Positions 1-7,202 of a DNA stretch of 10,405 bases are shown one piece after another. The notes beneath the pieces were generated by a model. It ran no database searches. It saw only the letters and a list, made by a program, of their open reading frames with translations, and had not been told where the DNA came from. Position 1 is the first letter of the stretch, and each line of letters opens with the position of its first letter. The position numbers and the translations under genes are program-made. Source of the DNA: an uncultured Eubacteriales bacterium (GTDB lineage Bacteria > Bacillota > Clostridia > Lachnospirales > Lachnospiraceae); assembly GCA_900321145.1 (NCBI GenBank), contig ONVB01000061.1, positions 1 through 10,405 on the forward strand. The letters are read 5' to 3'.

Positions 1-1
1 A

Positions 2-2593
2 GATGCTGTCCTGACCATGAAGGATACCAAGGTTACCACGATAAATGTAAGAAAGGTAACCGCAGGAACTGATAATCTGCTTGCAGGTGCGGTTCTCGCG
101 ATAAAGAGTGCCGATGGTAAGCAGATAGTTGACAGCGGATTTGTTACCAACAGGAGTGCAGCCAAGGAGTTCATGTCCTCAAGCTTCGAGAAGGAGATTG
201 ATTATGTTCTCTATGAGGTAAGCGCACCTTCGGGATATACCTTAACCGATGAAACAGTTACATTTAAGCTTGACGACGAGGGCGTGCTGTGGATAAAGAC
301 CGGCACAACTTACAAGAAGTCGGCTGACAATACCATCACTCTTGAGAATGTGGCAAGGATACCTGTAAGCAAGGTAGCCATAGCGGGCGGACCGGAGCTT
401 CCGGGTGCCAAACTCAAGATAGTGGATTCAAATGATGAGATAGTGTCCGGTACGGATGCAAACGGAAAGAACGTGGTATATAGCTGGACATCCGGCAGCA
501 AGCCGTATATGATCGATGTTCGCAACTTCAAGGTCGGAGAAGTATACAGACTTGTGGAGATCACGGCACCTAAGGGATATGATGTAGCCGAAGATATAAG
601 CTTCAGGATCGATACATCAGGAAAGATATATGTAGATGCGGACGGAAGCGGTGACTTCAAGCCTGCAACCGGAATTACCATGTTGGATGAAGCATCGGAT
701 GTAACCTTCTCCAAGGTTGATGCAACCAATATGGATGAGCTTCCGGGTGCTAAGCTGACGATCACGGACGAGAACGGCAATACCGTAAAGGACAGCTCGG
801 GCAAGGTACTCACATGGACATCGGGTACGGCGCCCAAGGTTGTATCCATATCAAGCTTTGAAGAGGGCAAGATATACAAGATGACAGAAATCACGGCTCC
901 GGATGGTTATGAGGTAGCTGAGAGCATATTCTTCAAGGTCGTAAGAGATGAAAAGGGCAGATATGAGGTTCAGGCCGGTAAATCTGCCGATACACTCGAG
1001 AAGGTAACAGGCAAGACTGTCATCATGGAGGATAAGCCTACAGAGTACAAGGTAACCATCAGCAAGGTTGATATCACAACCGACGAGGAGGTAGCCGGAG
1101 CCCATATTCAGATACTTGAGAACGGCAAGGTTATTACAGAATGGGATTCAACCACCAAGGCAAAGGAGATCAAGAACCTTAAGCCGGGCGTTACCTACAC
1201 CTTGAGAGAGACTGTAGCACCTGAAGGCTACACGATCACAACAGACACTACATTTACTTTAAAGAAGGACGGAAGCTTAGATACATCCAAGACCACAGCT
1301 TCCTACAAGTCATCTGCAAAGGGCAAAGTTAAGCTCTTAGTGAAGGACTCCATAACAAGCATGCACTTCACAAAGTACGGTTATGTGAGGGAGCTCTGTG
1401 CTGAGAACGGAAGCGAGACCAAGCCTCTCAAGGGTGCAAAGTTTGCAGCTTATGAGGTAAAGGAGGACGGAAGCTTAGGCAAGGCAGTGGCAATGGCCAC
1501 CTCAAAGGCTTCGGGTGAGGTAGTATTTGACGGTATACCGAAGGGCAGATATGCCATAAAGGAGATAAGTGCTCCGGAAGGCTATAAGCTTTTAACGGAA
1601 GTATACTATGCAGATGTTACTGATAAGGCGTTCGACGGAATCAAGGACGCAGACGGAAATAAGATAGCCTCAAATTCAGTTATAAATGACTTTGAGAGAG
1701 GCGACATCGAGTTTACCAAGGTAAGCGAGATGAACAAGGAAAAGAAGCTTGCTGACTCGACCTATGAGCTTATCAGGGAAGAGGATGACGGTACTGAGAG
1801 AGTAATAGCCACTGCCGTATCTGACAAAGACGGTGTGGTAAGGTTCAAGGGCGTTAAGGCCAATACTAAGTACAAAGTCAGGGAAGTTGATTCTCCCGAA
1901 GGCTTCTATATATCAAAGAAGCCTATAGAGGTCACGATAAGTGTGGATGAGAACGGTGTCAAGAACATGGAACTCGTCAACGACGGTGACGGCACTATGG
2001 AGATAGACAAGAACGGAAATATCACCTGGCTTGAGCCATCGGTAGTTGTTAGCTTCTTAAAGACTGACGAGGAGGGTAATCCTCTTGCGGGAGCAACCCT
2101 TGCGGTATACAACTCCAGGGGCGAGATCATGAAGGATGCTTACGGCAACGAGATGCTCTGGAAGTCAACGGAGTCACCGAGTATAGTAGCTGACATCTTC
2201 AATGACGGAGAGACCTATACCTTAGCTGAGATAGAAGCACCTGAAGGCTATGAGCTTGCCGAGCCTGTAAGCTTTGAGATACCTGCAGATTCTGTAGGTC
2301 CTCAGGAAAACAGGATAGTTTCGGTAACTATGAAGGATAAGAAGAAGCCTAAGGATGAGGAGAAGGAAGAAAAGCCTGAAGAGCCGGAAACTCCTAAGCA
2401 GCCTGACAAGGAAGACAAGAATGAACCAAAGAAGCCGGAGGTGACACCTGCCAAGAAGGAGCCTGTAACCGAGGCACCCAAGACGGGAGATAACTCACCT
2501 GTTAAGGCAGTAACTACAACAATGCTTGGTTCTCTTATCGGAATCGCAGCCTTAGCGCTTACAGACAGAAAACGAAAGAAGAAAGAAAGATAA
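2..2593 (+). CDS. Sortase-anchored surface protein with seven Cna-B/SpaA-type repeats (5' end missing)
   Basis: This is the C-terminal part of a cell-wall surface protein, probably an adhesin or pilin-like stalk. The frame stays open to the left edge (DAVLT precedes the ATG at 17), and that Met lies in an inter-domain motif (LTMKDT, compare VTMKDK near residue 771), so the true start is upstream. Numbering from the ATG at 17, seven Cna-B/SpaA-like domains occupy about 7-114, 115-228, 229-343, 344-447, 448-563, 564-660 and 676-776. Each has an early Lys, a LxGAxL-like strand, an E-box of the form xEhxAPxGY, and a closing Asn or Asp strand, the residues that form intramolecular isopeptide bonds in this family. 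Residues about 777-818 are rich in Pro, Lys and Glu and probably span the wall. APKTGD (820-825), a hydrophobic helix and a basic RKRKKKER tail follow. Function as an adhesin is inference; the anchored architecture is clear. Confidence 0.9.
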   Translation, partial: DAVLTMKDTKVTTINVRKVTAGTDNLLAGAVLAIKSADGKQIVDSGFVTNRSAAKEFMSSSFEKEIDYVLYEVSAPSGYTLTDETVTFKLDDEGVLWIKTGTTYKKSADNTITLENVARIPVSKVAIAGGPELPGAKLKIVDSNDEIVSGTDANGKNVVYSWTSGSKPYMIDVRNFKVGEVYRLVEITAPKGYDVAEDISFRIDTSGKIYVDADGSGDFKPATGITMLDEASDVTFSKVDATNMDELPGAKLTITDENGNTVKDSSGKVLTWTSGTAPKVVSISSFEEGKIYKMTEITAPDGYEVAESIFFKVVRDEKGRYEVQAGKSADTLEKVTGKTVIMEDKPTEYKVTISKVDITTDEEVAGAHIQILENGKVITEWDSTTKAKEIKNLKPGVTYTLRETVAPEGYTITTDTTFTLKKDGSLDTSKTTASYKSSAKGKVKLLVKDSITSMHFTKYGYVRELCAENGSETKPLKGAKFAAYEVKEDGSLGKAVAMATSKASGEVVFDGIPKGRYAIKEISAPEGYKLLTEVYYADVTDKAFDGIKDADGNKIASNSVINDFERGDIEFTKVSEMNKEKKLADSTYELIREEDDGTERVIATAVSDKDGVVRFKGVKANTKYKVREVDSPEGFYISKKPIEVTISVDENGVKNMELVNDGDGTMEIDKNGNITWLEPSVVVSFLKTDEEGNPLAGATLAVYNSRGEIMKDAYGNEMLWKSTESPSIVADIFNDGETYTLAEIEAPEGYELAEPVSFEIPADSVGPQENRIVSVTMKDKKKPKDEEKEEKPEEPETPKQPDKEDKNEPKKPEVTPAKKEPVTEAPKTGDNSPVKAVTTTMLGSLIGIAALALTDRKRKKKER
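35..2344 (+). repeat. Seven tandem Cna-B/SpaA domain repeats (coding)
   Basis: There are seven protein-level repeats of roughly 95-115 residues. The E-box copies are YEVSAPSGY, VEITAPKGY, TEITAPDGY, RETVAPEGY, KEISAPEGY, REVDSPEGF and AEIEAPEGY. Candidate isopeptide residues (Lys, Glu, Asn/Asp) are K13/E67/N111, K119/E181/D224, K233/E291/D339, K350/E398/D444, K453/E516/N557, K568/E623/N655 and K682/E738/D774. Repeats 2 and 3 are most alike, sharing ELPGAKL and a WTSG strand, and share a DNA stretch (agcttccgggtgc) that suggests a fairly recent duplication. Repeat 5 carries an insertion after its Lys strand with the only cysteine I see in the protein (C461). The residue assignments come from pattern matching by eye. 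Confidence 0.8.
2474..2590 (+). other. C-terminal sortase sorting signal (APKTGD, membrane segment, basic tail)
   Basis: APKTGD is followed by a short spacer, a hydrophobic segment (about residues 832-848, TTTMLGSLIGIAALAL) and eight mostly basic residues up to the stop. This is the three-part signal that sortases recognise. The usual first Leu of LPXTG is Ala here, so the cognate sortase should tolerate that position. Cleavage would be between Thr823 and Gly824 by analogy with LPXTG proteins. Confidence 0.85.
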
Positions 2594-2595
2594 AA

Positions 2596-2647
2596 AGCAA
2601 TAAAAATATGAGATGCGGCTTAGCCGCATCTCATATTTTTTATTGCT
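2596..2647. terminator. Bidirectional intrinsic terminator between convergent genes
   Basis: An almost perfect inverted repeat, with arms of about 25 bases, sits 2 bases after the stop of the surface-protein gene and 7 bases from the carB stop. The core is gatgcggc-ttag-ccgcatc. The arms continue outward through AT pairs (agcaataaaaatatga and its complement) with a single extra T on the right. The A-run of the left arm reads as a T-run on the minus strand and the T-run of the right arm serves the plus strand, so it should end transcripts from both directions. Confidence 0.93.
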
Positions 2648-2654
2648 GTATAAA

Positions 2655-5600
2655 TTATATTTCTTTTATCTCCTTGTGCCACTCCTGAAGTGAGTGTATC
2701 TCACCTGTATGTCTCTTTCTCATATGGTCGATACCCTCTGCGGCAGCCTTTGCGGCAGCGATAGTGGTGATATAAGGAATCTTATTCTTTATGGCAGCCT
2801 TTCTTAAGTAGCTGTCATCATTTGCGCTGTCCTTGCCGATAGGAGTATTTATAATAAGCTGTATCTCGCCGTTTGAGATATGGTCGAGTATATTCGGTCT
2901 GCCCTCGTAGAGCTTCTTGACCTTTTCGGCAGGTATTCCGGCTTCATTGATAAGATCGCAGGTGGTTCCTGTTGCCATGATCTTGAAGCCGTTGTCGTAG
3001 AGAATCTTTGCAACCTCGGCAACCTCAGGCTTGTCCTGTCTGTTAACGGAGATAAGTACTGTACCTTCAAGAGGAATAGTGGACTTGGTAGCCTCTGCAG
3101 CCTTGTAGTAAGCACCGCCGGCTGAACGTGAGAGTCCCAATACCTCTCCGGTGGATCTCATCTCAGGTCCGAGGATAGGATCTACCTCAGGGAACATATT
3201 GAACGGGAATACTGCTTCCTTTACACCGTAGTACGGGATGGAGCGCTCCTTTAAGTTCGGAACCGGTGAAGGCTTTCCTGTAAGCTCTCCGGTTATAACC
3301 TCTATAGCTATAGGTACCATACGGATACCGCATACCTTTGAAACAAGCGGTACTGTTCTTGATGCTCTCGGGTTAGCCTCTAAGACGAATACCTTTCCGT
3401 CCTCGATAGCATACTGCATATTCATGAGTCCGACTACATGCATCTCCTCTGCAATCCTTCTGGTGTAATCCTTGATGGTTGTCAGGTTCTCCTCGGAGAT
3501 ATGCTTTGAAGGAAGGATACATGCTGAGTCACCGGAGTGAATACCCGCAAGCTCGATATGCTCCATAACAGCAGGTACATATGCATGTGTTCCGTCCGCG
3601 ATAGCGTCTGCCTCGCACTCGGTAGCGTGATGGAGGAAACGGTCTATAAGTATCGGTCTGTCAGGTGTAACACCAACTGCAGCGTTCATATATTCGGCCA
3701 TCTGCGCATCGTCATATACGACCTCCATACCGCGTCCGCCGAGCACATAGGAAGGACGAACCATAACGGGATAACCTATCTCGTTTGCAATCTTCTGTGC
3801 CTCTTCAACGGTAGTGGCCATGCCTGACTCCGGCATAGGTATGCCGAGCTTGTCCATCATGGCTCTGAACTGGTCTCTGTCCTCAGCGAGGTCGATGACT
3901 GCCGGGCTTGTGCCGAGTATCTTAACTCCGTTTGCCTCAAGCTCGGACGCTAAGTTAAGAGGTGTCTGACCGCCGAACTGAGCGATAACGCCCACAGGCT
4001 TTTCCTTATGATATATGCTCAAAACATCCTCGAGAGTAAGAGGCTCAAAGTAGAGCTTGTCTGATGTGTCATAATCCGTAGACACTGTCTCGGGATTGCA
4101 GTTTACGATGATGGTCTCGAAGCCGAGCTTCTTTAAAGACTGAGCGGCATGTACGCAGCAGTAGTCGAATTCTATACCCTGGCCTATACGGTTCGGTCCG
4201 CCGCCCAAGATCATGATCTTCTTTGTATCCGGGTTTACGGGATCGTTGTCGGGTGCGTTGTAAGTAGAGTAGTAGTAGGAGCTGTCCTCTGTACCGCTTA
4301 CGTGTACCTGATCCCAGGTCTCCACTACGCCTATCTCTGTACGTCTGTTTCTGATATCTGCCTCGGGGATCTCTAAGATCTCGCTTAAGTACTTATCAGA
4401 GAAGCCGTCAAGCTTAGCCTGCTTTAAGGCTTCGTCCGAAGGAAGTGATCCCTTGTGCTTTACAAGCTCTTCCTCCTCGTCCACAAGCTCCTTCATCTGC
4501 TCTAAGAAGTACTTCTTTACATGAGTCAGGTTGTAGAGCTCATCTATGGTCGCACCGTGGCGGATTGCTTCATACATGATGAAGTGTCTCTCGCTTGAAG
4601 GTGTGACGAGAAGCTTCATGAGCTCGTCCTTGCTCATATCGTAATAATTCTTTACATGTCCTAAACCGTAGCGCCCCTTCTCGAGTGAGCGGATAGCCTT
4701 CTGGAAAGCTTCCTTGTAGTTCTTTCCTATGCTCATTACCTCGCCGACCGCACGCATCTGGGTGCCGAGCTTATCCTCAACGCCCTTGAATTTCTCAAAT
4801 GCCCAGCGTGCGAACTTGATAACCACATAGTCGCCGTCCGGTACATACTTGTCAAGAGTACCATACTTACCGCATGGAATCTCGGAGAGAGTAAGTCCTG
4901 ATGCGAGCATAGCGGATACAAGTGCTATCGGGAAGCCTGTTGCCTTTGAGGCAAGGGCCGAAGAACGGGAGGTTCTCGGGTTGATCTCTATAACTACGAT
5001 CCTGTCCGAAACCGGATCGTGTGCGAACTGAACATTGGTACCGCCTATAACCTCTATAGATTCTACAATCTTATATGCCTGCTCCTGAAGTCTCTTCTGG
5101 ACATCCTCGGATATCGTGAGCATAGGAGCGGTACAGTAGGAATCACCTGTATGTACGCCCATCGGATCTACATTCTCGATGAAGCATACGGTGATCATCT
5201 TGCCTTCCTTGTCTCTTACAACCTCGAGCTCGAGCTCCTCCCAGCCTGTAACGGATTCCTCTACGAGAACCTGTCCTACAAGGCTGGCCTGAAGACCTCT
5301 TGCACATACGACAGAAAGCTCATCCTTATTATATACGAGACCGCCGCCGGCACCGCCCATGGTATAAGCGGGGCGGAGTACTACGGGGTAGCCTAATTCG
5401 TCTGCAATCTTTAATGCTTCGTCAACCGAGTAAGCAACCTCGCTCTTTGCCATCTCTATACCGAGCTTGTTCATGGCATTCTTGAACTCTATTCTGTCCT
5501 CGCCACGCTCTATGGCATCAACCTGAACACCGATGACCTTGACATTGTACTTATCAAGTATGCCTGCCTGGCTGAGCTCGGCGCAGAGGTTTAAGCCGCT

Positions 5601-5879
5601 CTGACCGCCTAAGTTCGGAAGGAGAGCGTCGGGGCGTTCCTTCTTTATTATCTCCTCGAGACGGTGTACGTTGAGCGGCTCGATGTAAGTCACATCCGCC
5701 ATCTCGGGATCCGTCATGATTGTTGCGGGATTGGAATTCACGAGCACAATCTCATAGCCAAGCTTCTTTAAAGCCTTGCAGGCCTGAGTGCCGGAATAGT
5801 CGAATTCGCAAGCCTGTCCTATGATTATAGGACCTGAACCGATTATTAAAACCTTTTTGATGTCTGTTCTTGCAGCCAT
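2655..5879 (-). CDS. carB: Carbamoyl phosphate synthase large subunit
   Basis: The product is the ammonia-using large subunit of carbamoyl phosphate synthase. It makes carbamoyl phosphate from bicarbonate, 2 ATP and ammonia channelled from the CarA glutaminase, feeding pyrimidine and arginine synthesis in the cytoplasm. At 1074 residues it is full length (E. coli CarB is about 1073). The first half has IIGSGPIIIGQACEFDYSG (about 12-30), then an ATP-grasp domain with R129, R169, the AYTMGGAGGG loop (171-180) and EINPRTSRSSA (298-308). An oligomerisation region spans about 400-550. The second half repeats the pattern with LGGGPNRIGQGIEFDY (558-573), RPSYVLGGRGMEV (708-720) and LEANPRASR (833-841). 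An MGS-like allosteric domain follows at about 937-1050. The start is supported by agggagg six bases upstream of the ATG. The gene stands alone, with its own promoter and terminator and no carA next to it. Confidence 0.98.
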   Translation of the reverse strand: MAARTDIKKVLIIGSGPIIIGQACEFDYSGTQACKALKKLGYEIVLVNSNPATIMTDPEMADVTYIEPLNVHRLEEIIKKERPDALLPNLGGQSGLNLCAELSQAGILDKYNVKVIGVQVDAIERGEDRIEFKNAMNKLGIEMAKSEVAYSVDEALKIADELGYPVVLRPAYTMGGAGGGLVYNKDELSVVCARGLQASLVGQVLVEESVTGWEELELEVVRDKEGKMITVCFIENVDPMGVHTGDSYCTAPMLTISEDVQKRLQEQAYKIVESIEVIGGTNVQFAHDPVSDRIVVIEINPRTSRSSALASKATGFPIALVSAMLASGLTLSEIPCGKYGTLDKYVPDGDYVVIKFARWAFEKFKGVEDKLGTQMRAVGEVMSIGKNYKEAFQKAIRSLEKGRYGLGHVKNYYDMSKDELMKLLVTPSSERHFIMYEAIRHGATIDELYNLTHVKKYFLEQMKELVDEEEELVKHKGSLPSDEALKQAKLDGFSDKYLSEILEIPEADIRNRRTEIGVVETWDQVHVSGTEDSSYYYSTYNAPDNDPVNPDTKKIMILGGGPNRIGQGIEFDYCCVHAAQSLKKLGFETIIVNCNPETVSTDYDTSDKLYFEPLTLEDVLSIYHKEKPVGVIAQFGGQTPLNLASELEANGVKILGTSPAVIDLAEDRDQFRAMMDKLGIPMPESGMATTVEEAQKIANEIGYPVMVRPSYVLGGRGMEVVYDDAQMAEYMNAAVGVTPDRPILIDRFLHHATECEADAIADGTHAYVPAVMEHIELAGIHSGDSACILPSKHISEENLTTIKDYTRRIAEEMHVVGLMNMQYAIEDGKVFVLEANPRASRTVPLVSKVCGIRMVPIAIEVITGELTGKPSPVPNLKERSIPYYGVKEAVFPFNMFPEVDPILGPEMRSTGEVLGLSRSAGGAYYKAAEATKSTIPLEGTVLISVNRQDKPEVAEVAKILYDNGFKIMATGTTCDLINEAGIPAEKVKKLYEGRPNILDHISNGEIQLIINTPIGKDSANDDSYLRKAAIKNKIPYITTIAAAKAAAEGIDHMRKRHTGEIHSLQEWHKEIKEI

Positions 5880-5919
5880 AATTTGCCTCCCTGTATGATA
5901 TTTTTACACAACTGTCGAG

Positions 5920-5948
5920 AGTATATCACAAATCAAATCTCATTACAA
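5920..5948 (-). promoter_or_regulatory. SigA-type promoter of carB
   Basis: Read on the minus strand, a -35 TTGTAA (5948-5943) is followed by a 17-base spacer and a -10 TATACT (5925-5920), preceded by TGA to give an extended -10. Transcription should begin near 5913, leaving a leader of only about 33 bases before the ATG at 5879. That is too short for a PyrR-type attenuator, so control, if any, should act at initiation. Confidence 0.7.
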
Positions 5949-5950
5949 TC

Positions 5951-5971
5951 ATAAATCTTGAATGGATTTAT
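5951..5971. repeat. Inverted repeat upstream of the carB -35 box
   Basis: ATAAATC and GATTTAT flank a 7-base centre (ttgaatg), making a 21-base dyad two bases upstream of the carB -35 box. The position would suit an activator or repressor site. The sequence is AT-rich, so a chance dyad is quite possible and no known regulator motif is recognised. Confidence 0.25.
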
Positions 5972-6025
5972 ATAAGGTATAAGATGGGTTGTTTTACATT
6001 GATCGAATTTTTTTGTTGCTGTTTA

Positions 6026-6054
6026 TGGTGTTTTTTGCATGGTTTTGTTATAAT
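6026..6054 (+). promoter_or_regulatory. Extended -10 promoter for the gene at 6159
   Basis: A perfect TATAAT (6049-6054) is preceded by TGT, giving the extended -10 form TGnTATAAT. The -35 position at 17-base spacing (TGGTGT, 6026-6031) matches consensus poorly, which is common for extended -10 promoters. Transcription would begin near 6061 and give a leader of about 98 bases. An AGATT/AATCT dyad at 6060-6074 lies over the likely start and could be an operator, though it is short. Confidence 0.65.
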
Positions 6055-6158
6055 ACAAAAGATTGAAAAAATCTAAAAATGCATCTGTGACAGTTTAATG
6101 ATAAGGTGAAGGATGTGGATGAACTTATAGCTGAGGCCGAAACATAAAGGAGATAATA

Positions 6159-7013
6159 ATGAAGATAGTAGAGCTTACAGATGATAATGTAGAAGATTAC
6201 GACGGAATCATAGATGAAGAGCTTCTGGCCGATATAGGCAGGGAGTATCACAAGGGAATTATAGCCAAAGAAAAAGATTCTGATGATATAAAAGCAGGCA
6301 TTTTTTGGGAGTTAAAAAATGCCGAGCTTGAGGATACGGATACCGTATCCGAGATCATTGCCTTATTGAAAGGATCTGTCGATGTATCCGGTGATCTGAT
6401 GAAGGTCTACAACGAGGATATCGTTCGCGACAGTGCCGAGCTTTCTTATTTTGAGTTCCCGGAGCTCGATGAAGAACGCCGCAGCGTGTTTGATAAAGAA
6501 AAGTACAAGATCGCAAAAGTCGAAAGTAGAGATATAATTATATCTGTGGGCGAGCTTGCAAAGCTTCCGTATGCAAAAAAGAAGCCCCCGGAATATATCA
6601 AATGCATAAAAGAGGTTACAGTAAGACAGTTTAAGGCCGGTGTTATGACCAGTGTCCTGCACGGAAGGTACGGCCTGCTCGACGATCTGCCGTTTCTTCC
6701 CATGAACTGGTTTGACATGGAGTTGTCCTCCTGTGTTGTCACGGACAATAAGATAAACGGTTTTCTTTTGGTCCGTCGTGAAAGAGATGATCTGTACTGT
6801 GTAGAGCTTTTATTCGCTATGCAGCCCGATGCAAATATGAATCTGCTGAATATGATGAGGTATTCCATAAGGGCCGCTATCGAAAATCTGTCGCCGAGTG
6901 ACAGGATCATCTTAAGAAGGCATTCAAAAGCTACGGAAGCTTTAGTTGCCAAGCTCTTTCCGGAGAAAAAAGGGGATGACGTGATACGCGGCACAAAGGA
7001 GTTTGTACTCTAA
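6159..7013 (+). CDS. Uncharacterised protein, possibly a degenerate tandem GNAT-like acyltransferase
   Basis: This 284-residue soluble protein has no signal peptide or membrane segment that I can see. Residues 1-52 (KIVELTDDNVEDYDGIID through AGIFWELKNAE) resemble the first strand and early part of Clostridia GNAT-fold proteins. Residues about 128-284 could be a second related half: LPFLPMNWFDMEL, then two strands (CVVTDNKINGFLLVRR and YCVELLFAMQ), a helix (LLNMMRYSIRAAIENL) and a final DRIILRRHSKATEALVAKLF. I cannot find a convincing acetyl-CoA loop (R/QxxGxG/A), so activity is doubtful. A good aaaggag Shine-Dalgarno six to eight bases before the ATG supports the start. It is transcribed alone, divergently from carB, between its own promoter and terminator, so the neighbours say little about its job. 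The fold assignment is weak; the gene itself is not in doubt. Confidence 0.8.
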   Translation: MKIVELTDDNVEDYDGIIDEELLADIGREYHKGIIAKEKDSDDIKAGIFWELKNAELEDTDTVSEIIALLKGSVDVSGDLMKVYNEDIVRDSAELSYFEFPELDEERRSVFDKEKYKIAKVESRDIIISVGELAKLPYAKKKPPEYIKCIKEVTVRQFKAGVMTSVLHGRYGLLDDLPFLPMNWFDMELSSCVVTDNKINGFLLVRRERDDLYCVELLFAMQPDANMNLLNMMRYSIRAAIENLSPSDRIILRRHSKATEALVAKLFPEKKGDDVIRGTKEFVL

Positions 7014-7023
7014 GCATGATATT

Positions 7024-7059
7024 AAAAGGGACGGGTGCCTTACGCAGCCTGTCCTTTTT
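7024..7059 (+). terminator. Intrinsic terminator after the 6159-7013 gene
   Basis: aaaagggacggg pairs with cctgtccttttt, counting two G-U pairs, in a 12-13 bp stem around a loop containing cttacgc. A T-run follows directly. It lies 10 bases beyond the stop codon and isolates this gene from the ddh operon. Confidence 0.8.
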
Positions 7060-7131
7060 ATGTGCACCCTACGCATAAGGTTGTCAGTCACGAATTGTAA
7101 CCAATTATTTTATTCTCGGATAAAAAAACAG

Positions 7132-7179
7132 TCGCTTTTTTTTCATTTTTGTCGTATAGTATAAGCTATCTGATATTAT
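7132..7179 (+). promoter_or_regulatory. Probable promoter region of the ddh-murT-gatD operon
   Basis: The AT-rich segment before ddh offers two overlapping candidates. One is TATAGT (7155-7160) with a poor -35 (TCGCTT) 17 bases upstream. The other is TGATATTAT (extended -10, 7171-7179) with TTGTCG (7149-7154) at a long 19-base spacing. The second would place the start almost on the ribosome binding site, so the first is more plausible. A promoter is expected here because a strong terminator lies upstream, but its exact boxes are uncertain. Confidence 0.4.
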
Positions 7180-7202
7180 AAAATCGAAAGGGAGATAAGA
7201 TC

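Noticed and set aside
310..894. Long open frame on the minus strand inside the surface-protein gene
   Set aside because: It mirrors the repeat-rich coding strand, lacks a ribosome binding site, and its translation is low-complexity Ser/Leu/Pro sequence resembling no protein. It is a shadow frame.
6091..6144. Short frame in the leader of the 6159 gene, readable from a GTG at 6106 as MKDVDELIAEAET, ending in TAA just before the Shine-Dalgarno site
   Set aside because: It has no ATG, no ribosome binding site before the GTG, and only 12-13 codons. It might be a leader peptide or a remnant of an older gene end, but the sequence does not show this.
7033..7080. A second possible hairpin (GGGTGC with GCACCC) and an imperfect direct repeat (cttacgca / ctacgca) overlapping the terminator after 7013
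   Set aside because: The pairing is only six bases and competes with a much better terminator stem. No aptamer-like conservation or gene context suggests a switch.
7014..7202. Possible lysine riboswitch or other leader regulator upstream of ddh
   Set aside because: The 189 bases contain a terminator, AT-rich promoter-like sequence and a Shine-Dalgarno site, leaving no room for a lysine aptamer between promoter and start.
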